A stretch of DNA of 52,381 nucleotides, from positions 16,121-68,501 of the forward strand of contig NZ_AMFF02000080.1 in assembly GCF_000297215.2 (NCBI RefSeq). The letters are read 5' to 3'. The position numbers were made by a program, and so were the translations under genes. How positions within the stretch are numbered: position 1 is the first letter of the stretch; every line of letters starts with the position of its first letter. The DNA is from Piscirickettsia salmonis LF-89 = ATCC VR-1361 (GTDB taxonomy: Bacteria > Pseudomonadota > Gammaproteobacteria > Piscirickettsiales > Piscirickettsiaceae). This document shows, piece after piece, positions 1 to 9,678 of this stretch. The notes under the pieces were generated by a model. It had not been told where the DNA came from, made no database searches, and saw nothing but the letters and a program-made list of their open reading frames with translations.

Positions 1-2
1 CT

Positions 3-134
3 GATTTAAACCCGATAGAGCATGTATGGTCACCGCTTAAAAATAGGGTTCGCATGAAGCTTGATCAAGATGAAATAAATTTAGAGACAGCGCTTAGTCA
101 AGTAATGAAGTCAATGTCAGAAACTATTCGTTGA
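3..134 (+). mobile_element. IS630-type transposase, C-terminal fragment (cut by window edge)
   Basis: An open frame enters from the left edge and ends with TGA at 132-134. It encodes the C-terminal 43 residues of a DDE transposase. The stretch DLNPIEHVWSPLK carries the NPIE/W signature around the third catalytic acid (Glu) of IS630/Tc1-type transposases. The rest of the element lies outside the window, so it is unknown whether the copy is intact. It is the only mobile-element trace on the left side. Confidence 0.8.
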
Positions 135-271
135 GTGCTATAAAAACATTATTAAAAATATTTTTCAAATCATGAGAATACAACATGTAAATATACGGAA
201 ATGTAAATTTTCAAAAAACTAACATTGTTAATTTTAAAATTAAATATTATGTGTGGTAATTGCGCTAAATT

Positions 272-1156
272 TTATTGAAGCAATGCCCCAAAGTTTTTTT
301 CATAGCTTGCCTTAAAGACTTGCCATGCTTGATGGATTTTTGGAATGTTATCTTTAAAATTGTTTTTTTCTTGTCGCATGTGTGTGTAGTAAAATGCAGT
401 GACAGTTTGATTTGTATCAGGGTAGGCATTGAGCATTGCCTTGATATTAGTTTTGCTATCATCTACAAAAAGAATGCTTTTAAAGTGCAAGCCTAAGCGT
501 TTTAATAACAGCTTGAGCATAAGCCCTTTATTTTGTCCGGCACTAAAGAGAATATTATTGCCATAGCTGATGAGGCGTGGTGTTTGCCAATGAAATTGCT
601 TAATTTCAGCAGGGGTTAAGCCTGTTTTTTCAAGATGATTAAGCTGATATGGCAGGTATTGATGGACAGTACCCGTTTTATTAAAGTGATAGCTGCTTGC
701 TATTAGAGAGGCCTCTGTACTATTACGAAACTCAGGGCTGCGGGCGGTTAAAATTAACAGATTAAAGCCTTGTTGTTGTAGCTTACTTACAAGCGTAGGC
801 TGATTAGTTTCTACAGGTTGGCTTTTGCTTAAAGCAAATAACATGCCTTGAAGTTTTAATAAACTTTGAACACTATGCGCTTCTAAGAGCGGGCTTTTGG
901 GGTTGTTTTTAAGTAAATTGCTTTGCCAGTCCCACCAAGACGCCCCACCGAAGGGTTGTTTTAATTTGAGTAAGGTATCATCAATATCAAAGACGATAAG
1001 GATATCTTTTGGAGAATATTGCTCTGCTGTGTGCTCAGCCTGTTGGTAAAACTGCTTAAATGTATGAACGGTGATTTGTTGTGAGGCTAAGCAACAAGGA
1101 GAGATTAATGTGATAAGACCCAATGTCAATGCGAGTGCTAAAAAACGAGCATGCAT
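272..1156 (-). CDS. Secreted HAD-fold protein, DUF2608-like
   Basis: The protein has 294 aa. The first ~25 residues form a signal peptide (hydrophobic core, then CCLAS-QQ); the Cys is preceded by Pro, so a lipobox is unlikely. HAD-superfamily motifs follow: motif I as VFDIDDTLL with Asp57, Asp59 and Thr61, motif II as LILTARS, and a C-terminal acidic motif ILFVDDSKTN. This order is typical of periplasmic acid-phosphatase-like HAD proteins. The pattern fits the DUF2608 family known from Legionella and Coxiella relatives, whose substrate I cannot state. It is a single minus-strand gene, separated from dapD by a terminator. The function is inferred to be a phosphohydrolase outside the inner membrane. 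Confidence 0.75.
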   Translation of the reverse strand: MHARFLALALTLGLITLISPCCLASQQITVHTFKQFYQQAEHTAEQYSPKDILIVFDIDDTLLKLKQPFGGASWWDWQSNLLKNNPKSPLLEAHSVQSLLKLQGMLFALSKSQPVETNQPTLVSKLQQQGFNLLILTARSPEFRNSTEASLIASSYHFNKTGTVHQYLPYQLNHLEKTGLTPAEIKQFHWQTPRLISYGNNILFSAGQNKGLMLKLLLKRLGLHFKSILFVDDSKTNIKAMLNAYPDTNQTVTAFYYTHMRQEKNNFKDNIPKIHQAWQVFKASYEKNFGALLQ

Positions 1157-1235
1157 AGTAATTATACCTATTGTTATTAGTTTTGTTGTTAGTTACTAAG
1201 ATTTAATTTGGAGTGATTCGGGATCGCAGTAAGAA

Positions 1236-1260
1236 AAGAAAAAGCTGTAAGGTAACAGCT
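1236..1260 (-). terminator. Rho-independent terminator of the map-glnD-ansA-dapD cluster
   Basis: On the minus strand, AGCTGT (1255-1260) and ACAGCT (1243-1248) form a 6-bp stem with a 6-nt loop. A T-rich tail follows (TTTTTCTTTT, 1233-1242). It lies 26 nt beyond the dapD stop codon and closes the minus-strand operon. Confidence 0.75.
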
Positions 1261-1285
1261 AAATCTTAACTTAGGTGTGTGAAAG

Positions 1286-2107
1286 TTAGTGGTTACGCAG
1301 TAAGTCATTAATGCCGGTTTTGGCTCGGGTTTTTGCATCAACGTGTTTAACGATGACTGCGCAATTTAAGTGACACTGGCCTTGCTGTGAGGGTAAGCTA
1401 CCGGCAACGACAACAGAACCGCTCGGAATGCGACCGTAGGAAATTTGATCTTTTTCGCGGTCATAGATTTTAGTGCTTTGGCTGATAAAAACTCCCATGC
1501 CTATGACCGAGTTTTCTTCGATGATGACGCCCTCGACAATTTCAGAGCGCGCACCGATGAAGCAATTGTCTTCAATAATCGTCGGTGTCGCTTGCAAGGG
1601 TTCTAGAACACCACCAATACCAACACCACCAGAAAGGTGGACATTTTTACCAATTTGCGCACATGAGCCGACAGTTGCCCAGGTATCGACCATCGTCCCG
1701 GAATCAACGTAAGCGCCAATATTGACATAACTTGGCATTAGTACTGTATTTGCTGCGATATAAGCGCCACGACGAGCGGTTGCCGGGGGTACAATGCGTA
1801 CTCCCTGTTGCTCATAGTCGTGTTGAGTATAGCCTTGGTATTTAAGTGGTACTTTGTCATAAAATTGTTGGTTGGAGTGATTGAGGATTTGATTATTACT
1901 GGTTACAAAAGAGAGCAAAACTGCTTTTTTCAACCACTCGTGGGTGTGCCAGTGGCCGTTAATTTTTTCAGCAACACGCAATGTGCCTTGATCGAGTTGC
2001 TTTATCGCTTCTTCAATTGCGGTGCGTTCATGGGCCTGTAAGTTGCTGGTAGTTAAGTGAGCACGTCTTTCGAAGAGGTCATGAATGAGAGGTTCTAATT
2101 CGGTCAT
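1286..2107 (-). CDS. dapD: 2,3,4,5-tetrahydropyridine-2,6-dicarboxylate N-succinyltransferase
   Basis: DapD transfers succinyl from succinyl-CoA to tetrahydrodipicolinate in the diaminopimelate/lysine pathway, so it supplies both lysine and peptidoglycan. The protein has 273 aa, the usual length (about 274 in E. coli). The N-terminal helical region is followed by a left-handed beta-helix of hexapeptide repeats ([42 protein letters not shown]) and then a short C-terminal domain. It is the last gene of the map-glnD-ansA-dapD cluster, starts one base after the ansA stop and is followed by a terminator, so it is probably translated from the operon message. It is recognised with certainty. Confidence 0.96.
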   Translation of the reverse strand: MTELEPLIHDLFERRAHLTTSNLQAHERTAIEEAIKQLDQGTLRVAEKINGHWHTHEWLKKAVLLSFVTSNNQILNHSNQQFYDKVPLKYQGYTQHDYEQQGVRIVPPATARRGAYIAANTVLMPSYVNIGAYVDSGTMVDTWATVGSCAQIGKNVHLSGGVGIGGVLEPLQATPTIIEDNCFIGARSEIVEGVIIEENSVIGMGVFISQSTKIYDREKDQISYGRIPSGSVVVAGSLPSQQGQCHLNCAVIVKHVDAKTRAKTGINDLLRNH

Positions 2108-2108
2108 A

Positions 2109-3146
2109 TTATATCGCCTTTTCTGCTGTTAATTCGCCTCGAAGATTTTCAGTCATTTTGTTTTTAATAAGTGTAATATCTTGATGGCAGCTAAATAACC
2201 AAGAAAGTTTAGTTAGTGCGGCCTCCGGTGTCATGTCGTGGCCACTGATAACACCCGCATCCAGTAAGGCATGACCGGTGCTATAATTTTGCATTTTCAC
2301 CGCGCCCTGTAAACATTGTGTGCAATTGACAATGACAACACCGCGATTATTCGCCTGCTGCAATGCCTTTAAAAAGGATAAATTTTGATTGGGTGCATTG
2401 CCGGTACCATAGCTTTCAAGAATAATCCCATTGATATCTTGGGCCAAGACATGTTCTAAAATCGTCATGGAAAAGCCTGGAAATAATCGAAAGGCGGCAA
2501 TTTTTGCATCTTGCCAGGCTGGCAGTTGGATCGCGGGTGTTGAGGGAGGAAGGATGAGGTGTTCTCTAATTTTAATCTCAATACCGATTTCAGCCAGGGG
2601 TGGAAAATTGGGTGAGCGAAAGGCGTTGAGTCGATCAGCATAGGTTTTCTGGCTGCGATTGCCGCGCAGTAAATAATTATTAAAATATAAGCAAACTTCT
2701 GGAATTGGGTGATGATTGGCAATCAATAAGGCATCGATAATATTGCAAGCTGCATCATTGCGAATTTGACCGATTGGAATCTGTGAACCGGTGATGATGA
2801 CTGGTTTATCTAAGTTAGGCAATAAAAATGACAGTGCGGAGGCCGTATAGGCCATGGTATCAGTGCCATGTAAAATCACAAAGCCGTCGTATTGGTCATA
2901 ATTTTCTAGGATATCTTTAGCGATATTGACCCAATCTTGAGGGGTGGCATTTGCTGAATCAATCAGTGGGCTATATTCATTGAGGACATAATTCGGCATT
3001 TTTTCATGGTGAATGGCAGGGAGCTCAGTCATTTGTTTGGCAAGAAATTCAGGGGATGGGTTGAAGCCTTGTGTCGTCGGTTGCATACCGATCGTGCCGC
3101 CAGTGTAGGCGATATAGATTGTTTTTTTAGTCACAGCTTTCGTCAT
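2109..3146 (-). CDS. ansA: Type I (cytoplasmic) L-asparaginase
   Basis: The enzyme hydrolyses L-asparagine to aspartate and ammonia. The protein has 345 aa, close to E. coli AnsA (338). It carries both catalytic threonine motifs of the asparaginase fold: [12 protein letters not shown] near residues 10-21 and [16 protein letters not shown] near residue 93. [13 protein letters not shown] follows. There is no signal peptide, so it is cytoplasmic type I, not the periplasmic type II. It abuts glnD on one side and dapD on the other, without spacers, so it is co-transcribed. An asparaginase between glnD and dapD is not part of the E. coli arrangement. Aspartate from this reaction could feed the lysine pathway, which is inference. 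Confidence 0.93.
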   Translation of the reverse strand: MTKAVTKKTIYIAYTGGTIGMQPTTQGFNPSPEFLAKQMTELPAIHHEKMPNYVLNEYSPLIDSANATPQDWVNIAKDILENYDQYDGFVILHGTDTMAYTASALSFLLPNLDKPVIITGSQIPIGQIRNDAACNIIDALLIANHHPIPEVCLYFNNYLLRGNRSQKTYADRLNAFRSPNFPPLAEIGIEIKIREHLILPPSTPAIQLPAWQDAKIAAFRLFPGFSMTILEHVLAQDINGIILESYGTGNAPNQNLSFLKALQQANNRGVVIVNCTQCLQGAVKMQNYSTGHALLDAGVISGHDMTPEAALTKLSWLFSCHQDITLIKNKMTENLRGELTAEKAI

Positions 3147-5804
3147 TTAAGGTGACTCCTGAATTTTATCAAAATGGTAACACAGACTTTGAGCTATTTT
3201 ATTTAAGAGGGACTGATCGTCTATGGGTTGGCGTTCTTGATCAGTAATATACAGCGTATCTTCAACACGTTCACCAAACGTGCTGATCTTGGCATTGTGA
3301 ATAATGAGGTTGTGTTGGGATAGTGTTAAGCCAATATAAGCTAATAATGACGGCTGATTGCGGGTAATAAGTTTTAGTGCTGTCATTTTAGAAAGGGTGT
3401 TTTGAAAGCTCACCTGGGTTGGGACATGAAAGTGACTGAGTCTGGCGTTAGGGCGGCGTTTAACAAAAGAGGGCAGGTGTTGGTTGGCGATGGCGGTACT
3501 TAGTTGTTGCTTTATTTCATTTAGACGTATTGTGCCTTCGGGAGGGGTGTTGTCTTGCTCGAAAATAACGTAATGGTGCAGGCTGTAGCCATTGAGTGTG
3601 GTGCTAAGGGCCGCTTCATTCACGCTGATATTGAGTCGGTCAAGCGCATTGACGATGCGTGTAAACAAATGTGCGCTGTCTTGACAGTAAATAAACACCT
3701 GGGTGATTTTTGGCTGTTCACTGTGTTGAAAGTCAATGATGGGCAGTTTAGTTGGCGCTAAGACTAACACTAAGGTTGTCTGGTAAGCGATTGTTTGGGC
3801 GGAATTTTTAATAAAATAGTCATTATGCCAATATTGCCAGAGGTCTAGCACTTGCCCAGATGAGAAGATATTCATATTGAGGAGTGCAAGTGCATCGGCT
3901 TGATTTTCTTGCATGTGTTCGATGACCAGATGGTCTGTATCGCTGCCGCGCTTTAAGGCATCTTTAGTGGCTAGGTAAAGGTTCTTCAGTAAAGCTTCTC
4001 GCCAGCTATTCCAAAGCTTTGGGTTGGTGCCTTGAATATCGGCGACGGTTAAGACATATAAATAGTTTAAATGGGTCAAATCCCTTATTTTGTGTGCAAA
4101 TTCGTTAATGACATGGGGGTCTTGAATATCTTTGGTTTGTGCGGTTTGTGACATCAGTAGATGATGCAATACCAACCAGTTGACGAGGCGTGTTTGATAA
4201 GGCGTATAACTATGGGCTTGGCAGAATGCATTGGCATCGATGGCGCCTTCTTCAGAGTGTTGGCCGTCACGACCTTTGGCAATATCATGGAAAAATGCTG
4301 CTGTATAGATAATTGCCGGGTCTTCTAAAGTGTGACTGACGCTTTCATAGTGTTTTAAATGTTGAGTGTGACTCTGGTCTTGATTTTTTTGTGAACGGCA
4401 AAACTTCTCGATATTTTGCATAACAAATAAAGTGTGTGTATCAACCGTATAGCTATGAAATAAACTGTATTGCATTTGGCCGATGATGGCGCTAAAGATT
4501 GGCAGATAAGCGCCAATAATGCCAAAGCGGTTCATCATGCGCAATTGGCTTGGATATTGTAATAATGTGGCAAAAAGGCGTTGATGTTCTGGCTGGTTGC
4601 GATAACCTTCATCAATGAGAGCAAGGCTTTCCATCAGTGCTTTGCTGGTTTTAGCGTCAATGTCAATGAGTTGATCTTGTTTGGCCAAGCATAGAAATAT
4701 CTCGAGGATGAGTTTGGGCTGCTCTTTAAAACTGTAATGCTCAGCCAGGCCAATATAATGGCCTGTTTTAATAAAAGGGGTTTTGCCAATCGATCGGCTT
4801 GTTACCTGAGTAAAGGATTGTTCGAATTGGCGCATCAAGATGATAAAAAGTAGGCGCAGCTCAGCAGCATGGCGAAAGTAGTTTTGCATCATCATGCTTA
4901 CAGTGTCGTTGCTAGATTCGCCGTGATAGCCTAAAAACTCAGCGAGTTTGGGCTGATGATCAAAGAGTAGGCGGTTTTCTTTGTGTTGAGTGCATAAATG
5001 TAGGCCAAGACGAATTTGTGCAAAGAATTGTTGTGCTTGCGCTAATTTGCGGTATTCAAGTCGTGTTACTAGTTTACGCTTATAGAGCTGGATGAGATGT
5101 ATATCACCAAAATGATGCAGTAATAACCAGCGTAGGGTGTCAAGGTCACGTAATCCCCCTGGACTATTTTTAATATCAGGTTCTAGGTTATAAACGGTAT
5201 TTTGAAATAACTGGTAACGTTTTGCGCTTTCTCTTTGTTTTTCTTCAAAGAAGCGCTGTTTAGACCAGACCTTAAGTGAGTGTAGTTTCTGTTGGAGCTC
5301 GGTAAATAAGGCTTTATCGCCATTTAAATAGCGTGTTTCTAAGATGCTGGTAAAAAAGACAGGATCATGGCTGCTGTCTTTGAGACACTCTGCGAGGGTG
5401 CGAACGCTATGACGAATTTCTAGACCGGCATCCCAGCATTGCGTTAAAAACACACTGATGGCATTTTGATAGTTTTGCTGCTCATGATGAGGGTCTAGAT
5501 TAAGGCTAGATAAGTGATCATTGCCTTGATTGATTCGTTTAATGGGCTTGTGAGTTAAAATCAGTACATCGATATCAGAGTAAGGGTACAGGGTGCCGCG
5601 GCCATAGCCGCCCGTGGCAATTAACGTGCAGCGGGCAAGCTCAAGTTTTGGCCACGCTTGGTTTAGAATGCGGTCGATTGTTTTGGCACGTTGACGCAAT
5701 AGCTGATAGGCGCGTTGTGGAAATTGCTGCAATATCGCCTTTTGTTTGTCATTAAGGGTAATTAATTTTTCACGTGTTTGCTGTGCCCATACCATCGCGT
5801 CCAT
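3147..5804 (-). CDS. glnD: [Protein-PII] uridylyltransferase / uridylyl-removing enzyme
   Basis: GlnD senses glutamine and adds or removes UMP on PII proteins, controlling nitrogen assimilation. The protein has 885 aa (E. coli 890). The N-terminal nucleotidyltransferase domain has the GGYGRG..SDIDVL motif with Gly65-Gly66, Asp77 and Asp79. The central HD domain, for UMP removal, has FFHDIAKGRDGQHSEEGA. Two C-terminal ACT domains bind glutamine (about residues 705-790 and 815-885). All four modules are present, so the protein should be active. It lies 77 bp downstream of map, and its stop directly abuts the ansA start. Identity is certain. Confidence 0.96.
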   Translation of the reverse strand: MDAMVWAQQTREKLITLNDKQKAILQQFPQRAYQLLRQRAKTIDRILNQAWPKLELARCTLIATGGYGRGTLYPYSDIDVLILTHKPIKRINQGNDHLSSLNLDPHHEQQNYQNAISVFLTQCWDAGLEIRHSVRTLAECLKDSSHDPVFFTSILETRYLNGDKALFTELQQKLHSLKVWSKQRFFEEKQRESAKRYQLFQNTVYNLEPDIKNSPGGLRDLDTLRWLLLHHFGDIHLIQLYKRKLVTRLEYRKLAQAQQFFAQIRLGLHLCTQHKENRLLFDHQPKLAEFLGYHGESSNDTVSMMMQNYFRHAAELRLLFIILMRQFEQSFTQVTSRSIGKTPFIKTGHYIGLAEHYSFKEQPKLILEIFLCLAKQDQLIDIDAKTSKALMESLALIDEGYRNQPEHQRLFATLLQYPSQLRMMNRFGIIGAYLPIFSAIIGQMQYSLFHSYTVDTHTLFVMQNIEKFCRSQKNQDQSHTQHLKHYESVSHTLEDPAIIYTAAFFHDIAKGRDGQHSEEGAIDANAFCQAHSYTPYQTRLVNWLVLHHLLMSQTAQTKDIQDPHVINEFAHKIRDLTHLNYLYVLTVADIQGTNPKLWNSWREALLKNLYLATKDALKRGSDTDHLVIEHMQENQADALALLNMNIFSSGQVLDLWQYWHNDYFIKNSAQTIAYQTTLVLVLAPTKLPIIDFQHSEQPKITQVFIYCQDSAHLFTRIVNALDRLNISVNEAALSTTLNGYSLHHYVIFEQDNTPPEGTIRLNEIKQQLSTAIANQHLPSFVKRRPNARLSHFHVPTQVSFQNTLSKMTALKLITRNQPSLLAYIGLTLSQHNLIIHNAKISTFGERVEDTLYITDQERQPIDDQSLLNKIAQSLCYHFDKIQESP

Positions 5805-5881
5805 TATTGCTTACGCCTAATTTTAGTTTATTAATATAGTTTATTCACTTAGTCTAGCCCTAGCCTTGCTTTGCTTTAGCT

Positions 5882-6691
5882 TTAACTTAAATAAAGAAAT
5901 TGCTCTTGATCACGCTGGGTGAGAATTTCAACGCCACCAGCGGTGACCAGTAAGGTATGTTCCCATTGCGCTGAGAGTGAGCGGTCTTTGGTTTTTACCG
6001 TCCAGCCATCATTTAAGGTTTTTATTTGGGATTTACCCATATTAATCATCGGTTCAATTGTAAAGGTCATGCCTTCTTGTAAAATAACGTCTTTTACCTG
6101 TGGGTCATCGTAATGCACCACTTGTGGCTCTTCATGAAAGACGGCGCCGATGCCGTGACCGCAGTATTCACGAACGACGGAATAATTAGCATGTTCAGCA
6201 TGTGTTTGAATAGTTTTGCCGATGGTTTTCAAGCTTGCGCCAGGCTTGACTTCAGCAATGCCCTTAAATAAACATTCACGGGTGATGTGGATGAGGCGCT
6301 CACGGGCTTGATATTGAGGTGTTTGTCGCTCTTTGGCACTAAATTCACCGACATGAAACATCATGCTGGTGTCACCATGGTAGCCCTCTTTAATGACGGT
6401 GACATCGATATTGACGATGTCGCCTTTTTTCAGTTTGCGATCGGTTGGAATGCCGTGACAGATGACATCGTTCACTGAGGTGCAGATTGATTTTGGAAAA
6501 CCATGGTAGTTTAAGGGGGCGGGAATCGCTTGTTGCTCATGCGTAATATAGTCATGGCAGAGGGTATTGAGTTCTTCTGTCGTTACACCGGGGGCCACAT
6601 GTGGACTGATCATGGTGAGAACTTCAGCAGCTAAACGTCCTGCTTTGCGCATTTTTTCGATTTCATCGCTTGTCTTAATTTTAATGGTCAT
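5882..6691 (-). CDS. map: Methionine aminopeptidase type I
   Basis: The enzyme removes the N-terminal methionine from nascent proteins. The protein has 269 aa (E. coli 264). It has the M24 fold with its five metal ligands in order: Asp in VNIDVTVIKEGYHGDTS (two Asp), His in YCGHGIG, Glu in FTIEPM and Glu in WEHTLLVT. It is the first gene of the minus-strand cluster and diverges from rpsB across a 422-bp intergenic region, which is the ancestral gammaproteobacterial arrangement. Its promoter must lie in that region. No anomalies are seen. Confidence 0.96.
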   Translation of the reverse strand: MTIKIKTSDEIEKMRKAGRLAAEVLTMISPHVAPGVTTEELNTLCHDYITHEQQAIPAPLNYHGFPKSICTSVNDVICHGIPTDRKLKKGDIVNIDVTVIKEGYHGDTSMMFHVGEFSAKERQTPQYQARERLIHITRECLFKGIAEVKPGASLKTIGKTIQTHAEHANYSVVREYCGHGIGAVFHEEPQVVHYDDPQVKDVILQEGMTFTIEPMINMGKSQIKTLNDGWTVKTKDRSLSAQWEHTLLVTAGGVEILTQRDQEQFLYLS

Positions 6692-6843
6692 GATGCTCTA
6701 TGCTCTTGGTTGATTGTCTTAAGTTTTTAATTTTAGCCTTTAAATTATTAGGTGGCTTTCATTGAGTGTATTCTCGTAATTCAGTCTTTTTTGATACTTT
6801 TTAGTACTGGCTGGATAAATATTAAGCCTTGTTAGCCAAAATG

Positions 6844-6873
6844 CCAGCTAGAATGTCACCAGCTAGAATGTCA
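6844..6873. repeat. Perfect tandem 15-bp repeat (2 copies)
   Basis: The unit CCAGCTAGAATGTCA occurs at 6844-6858 and again at 6859-6873 without a gap. A degenerate relative (CCATAGCTAAAATGGCC) begins at 6902. The repeats are upstream of the rpsB promoter and of the divergent map gene. The spacing could suit a repeated operator or be a simple tandem duplication; no protein is assigned. Confidence 0.6.
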
Positions 6874-6941
6874 TTAGTGTAATAGATCATTGATGATGGC
6901 ACCATAGCTAAAATGGCCAAAGTAAAACCTGAGCATAGCCG

Positions 6942-6970
6942 TTGTCTTTAATGCTAATTTATGGTATAAA
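6942..6970 (+). promoter_or_regulatory. Sigma-70 promoter of rpsB
   Basis: TTGTCT (6942-6947) and TATAAA (6965-6970) are separated by exactly 17 nt. Transcription would start near 6977, giving a leader of roughly 135 nt before rpsB. It is the best promoter match in the intergenic region. Confidence 0.65.
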
Positions 6971-7113
6971 ATGGCGCTGCAAGTGAGTTTTACTCTTGAA
7001 TCTTGCGCAATTAATAATAAAACACACACAGGCTATTAACTATGTTTCGGGTGCCCAAGGGTTGAAAGATAGGGACTGTGGAGGTTTAACCCCTTAAAAA
7101 TTAGGAGAAAGTC

Positions 7114-7881
7114 ATGGCAGCTGTGACCATGCGTGAAATGTTACAAGCCGGAGTTCACTTCGGACACAAAACTCGTTTTTGGAACCCAAAAATGAAGCGC
7201 TTTATTTTCGGTGAGCGCAATAATATTCATATTATTAATCTAGAAAAAAGTTTACCGCTTTATAAAGATGCGATTAACTTTGTTAGCAAGCTCGCGTCTC
7301 AAAAGGGCAAGGTTCTTTTTGTTGGTACTAAGCGTGCGGCATCGAATATCATTCGTGAAGAAGCTCAGCGCTGTGGCATGCCTTATGTTGATCACCGTTG
7401 GTTAGGCGGTATGTTGACGAACTATAAAACAGTACGTCAGTCGATTAAGCGTTTAAAAGAATTACAAGGTCAAGCTGCTGATGGCACCTTTGAGCGTGTT
7501 ACGAAGAAAGAAGCCTTAACTTTACAGCGTGAGATGGATAAATTAGAGCGCAGTTTAGGTGGAATTCAGAACATGGCAGGTCTTCCAGATGCGGTTTTTG
7601 TTCTTGATGTTGGCCATGAAAAAATTTCTATCGCTGAAGCTAAGAAGCTCGGTATTCCAGTTATTGGTGTTGTTGATACTAATAACAGCCCGGATGACGT
7701 TGATTATGTGATCCCTGGCAACGACGATGCGATTCGTTCTATTCAATTTTATGCACAAGGTATCGCAGATTCGATTCTTGAAGCGCGTGAAGTAGCAAAG
7801 ATTGCAGCGACGAAAGGTGATGAATTTGTTGAAATTACTGCAGAATCAGCATCAGGAACAGAAGCGGAAAAAGATGCATAA
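7114..7881 (+). CDS. rpsB: 30S ribosomal protein S2
   Basis: S2 is a component of the small ribosomal subunit and is needed to bind S1. The protein has 255 aa (E. coli 241), with typical stretches such as [19 protein letters not shown] at the N-terminus, [18 protein letters not shown] and [15 protein letters not shown]. The strong ribosome-binding site TTAGGAGAAAGTC precedes the ATG. A hairpin with T-run follows 44 bp after the stop, before tsf. The C-terminal acidic tail rich in Glu and Ala is slightly longer than in E. coli. Identity is certain. Confidence 0.97.
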   Translation: MAAVTMREMLQAGVHFGHKTRFWNPKMKRFIFGERNNIHIINLEKSLPLYKDAINFVSKLASQKGKVLFVGTKRAASNIIREEAQRCGMPYVDHRWLGGMLTNYKTVRQSIKRLKELQGQAADGTFERVTKKEALTLQREMDKLERSLGGIQNMAGLPDAVFVLDVGHEKISIAEAKKLGIPVIGVVDTNNSPDDVDYVIPGNDDAIRSIQFYAQGIADSILEAREVAKIAATKGDEFVEITAESASGTEAEKDA

Positions 7882-7925
7882 ACCTTAGGGGCTCTTAGGG
7901 TAAATCAATTTCGCTGAGTTTTATT

Positions 7926-7959
7926 AAAAAAGGGGGCTTGTTAGAGGACCCCTTTTTTT
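7926..7959 (+). terminator. Intrinsic terminator/attenuator between rpsB and tsf
   Basis: The arms AAAAAAGGGG (7926-7935) and CCCCTTTTTT (7949-7958) form a 10-bp stem with a 13-nt loop, directly followed by more T. It lies between rpsB and tsf, where partial termination is known to lower tsf relative to rpsB in E. coli. Read-through or a separate tsf promoter is needed for the downstream genes. Confidence 0.75.
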
Positions 7960-8008
7960 CTTATCAATAGTGAGATAATTTAATCTAAGGCTAATCTAAA
8001 GTTAATTT

Positions 8009-8028
8009 AACTTAACTTAACTTAACTT
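8009..8028. repeat. Short tandem repeat (AACTT)4
   Basis: Four perfect copies of the pentamer AACTT lie in the rpsB-tsf spacer, 28 bp before the tsf start. A related TTAAG-type pentamer run occurs in the lpxB-rnhB gap (near 30231-30242). This is simple-sequence DNA and no function is assigned. Confidence 0.6.
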
Positions 8029-8055
8029 ACATCTAAATTTAAAGAGGAATTTACA

Positions 8056-8934
8056 ATGGCAATTACTGCTGCAATGGTTAAAGAATTACGTGAGCGTACA
8101 GGTGCAGGCATGATGGAGTGCAAAAAAGCACTGTCTGCAGCGAGTGGTGATATTGAAGTTGCAATTGAAGAGATGCGCAAGTCAGGTGCTGCAAAAGCGG
8201 TGAAAAAGGCGGGTCGTGTTGCCGCAGAAGGTGTGATTATTATTAAAGCATCGACTGATAATAAAACAGTGGCGGTAACAGAAGTTAACTGTGAAACTGA
8301 TTTCGTTGCACGTGATGCAAGTTTCTTGGCGTTTGCCAATGAAGTCGGTGAGTTGGTATTAGCAAATAGCTTAACTGATGTGGCGGCTGTAGCTGAAGCG
8401 ATGGGTGCGGATGGCCAGACAGTTGAAGAAAAACGTACTGCATTGATTGCTAAAATTGGTGAAAATATTTCAGTACGTCGTGCTCAAATTATTGAGTCAC
8501 AAGGCGTGATTGGTGCGTATACTCATGGTGGGCGCATTGGTGTTGCTGTTGAACTTGAAGATGGTGATGCAGAGCTGGCCAAGCAAGTGGCGATGCATGT
8601 TGCAGCGTCAAATCCTATGGTGGTTAATCCTGAAGATATGCCTGCTGAGATTGTAGAAAAAGAGAAAGAAATTATCAAAGCGCAGCCGGATATGGCCGGG
8701 AAACCTGACAATATCATTGAAAAAATGATGGGTGGACGGATTAATAAATTCTTAGCTGAAAATGCCTTGGTTGGTCAGCCGTTTGTGATCGATCCTAATG
8801 TTAAAGTAGGGCAATACTTGCAAGAGCGTGGCACTAAAGTACTTGGTTTTATTCGCTTTGAAGTGGGTGAAGGCATAGAGAAAAAAGAAGATGATTTTGC
8901 TGCAGAAGTGATGAAAACTGTCCAGGGAGGTTAA
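8056..8934 (+). CDS. tsf: Elongation factor Ts
   Basis: EF-Ts is the nucleotide exchange factor that recycles EF-Tu-GDP to EF-Tu-GTP. The protein has 292 aa (E. coli 283). The N-terminal UBA-like domain has [19 protein letters not shown], and the core has the conserved [12 protein letters not shown], which contacts EF-Tu. The GAGGAAT ribosome-binding site lies 8 nt before the ATG. pyrH follows after 3 bp, so the two genes are co-transcribed. Identity is certain. Confidence 0.97.
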   Translation: MAITAAMVKELRERTGAGMMECKKALSAASGDIEVAIEEMRKSGAAKAVKKAGRVAAEGVIIIKASTDNKTVAVTEVNCETDFVARDASFLAFANEVGELVLANSLTDVAAVAEAMGADGQTVEEKRTALIAKIGENISVRRAQIIESQGVIGAYTHGGRIGVAVELEDGDAELAKQVAMHVAASNPMVVNPEDMPAEIVEKEKEIIKAQPDMAGKPDNIIEKMMGGRINKFLAENALVGQPFVIDPNVKVGQYLQERGTKVLGFIRFEVGEGIEKKEDDFAAEVMKTVQGG

Positions 8935-8937
8935 TCC

Positions 8938-9675
8938 ATGACGGCCAAGACATCACGAGCGCTGAAATATCGGCGTGTTCTATTGAAGCTAAGTGGTGAA
9001 TCCTTGATGGGGACGAATGTCTCTGGAATTTCACCCAAGACAATCGAACGATTTGCACATGAGATTAAGCAAGTGATGGCTTTAGGGGTTCAGGTCGGCC
9101 TTGTTATCGGTGGGGGCAACTTCTTACGCGGAGTGGCCCTTTCTGAGGCTGGACTAAGTCGTGTCACGGGTGACCATATGGGCATGTTGGCGACAGTGAT
9201 CAATGCGTTGGCAATGCGTGATGTGTTAGAACGCATTGATGTACCCGCACGGATTATGTCAGCGATTCCGATGAGTGGCTTGGTAGATCACTATGATCGT
9301 CGTAAAGCCATGCATCACCTGTCTGAAGGGCGTGTGGTAATTTTTGCCGCAGGCACTGGGAACCCTTTAGTGACAACAGATTCAGCGGCAAGTTTACGTG
9401 GCATCGAAGTTGATGTGGACTTATTGTTAAAAGCAACGCGTGTTGACGGTGTGTATACTGCAGATCCTGAAAAAGATCCAACAGCAGAACGCTATTCATT
9501 TTTAAGTTATGAAGAGGCTTTAAAAAAAGAGTTAGGTGTGATGGACTTGGCGGCTTTTTGCCAGTGTCGTGACCATCATTTACCGATTCGTGTCTTTAAT
9601 ATTTTTAAGGAAAAATCGCTTCTTCGTGTTATTTTAGGTGAAGATGAAGGCACCTTAGTCAGTGGTGGGGAATAA
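8938..9675 (+). CDS. pyrH: UMP kinase
   Basis: PyrH phosphorylates UMP to UDP in pyrimidine nucleotide synthesis. The protein has 245 aa (E. coli 241) and belongs to the amino-acid-kinase fold, not the adenylate-kinase-like UMP kinases. It shows [13 protein letters not shown] near the N-terminus, [10 protein letters not shown] for nucleotide binding, the conserved [18 protein letters not shown] and [17 protein letters not shown]. The ATG lies 3 bp after the tsf stop, and frr follows 3 bp after the pyrH stop. No anomalies are seen. Confidence 0.97.
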   Translation: MTAKTSRALKYRRVLLKLSGESLMGTNVSGISPKTIERFAHEIKQVMALGVQVGLVIGGGNFLRGVALSEAGLSRVTGDHMGMLATVINALAMRDVLERIDVPARIMSAIPMSGLVDHYDRRKAMHHLSEGRVVIFAAGTGNPLVTTDSAASLRGIEVDVDLLLKATRVDGVYTADPEKDPTAERYSFLSYEEALKKELGVMDLAAFCQCRDHHLPIRVFNIFKEKSLLRVILGEDEGTLVSGGE

Positions 9676-9678
9676 AAA

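Larger units (their letters stand above)
6692..7113. promoter_or_regulatory. map/rpsB divergent intergenic region with rpsB leader
   Basis: This 422-bp stretch has no gene. It contains a perfect 15-bp direct repeat (6844-6873), the rpsB promoter (6942-6970) and an untranslated leader of about 135 nt. Near the end of the leader, AAGGGTT (from 7056) can pair with AACCCCTT (about 7088-7095), followed by the AGGAG ribosome-binding site at about 7103. In enterobacteria and other gammaproteobacteria, S2 represses rpsB-tsf through a structured leader. The length and structure here are compatible with that, but the match was not tested against the known motif. Confidence 0.5.
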
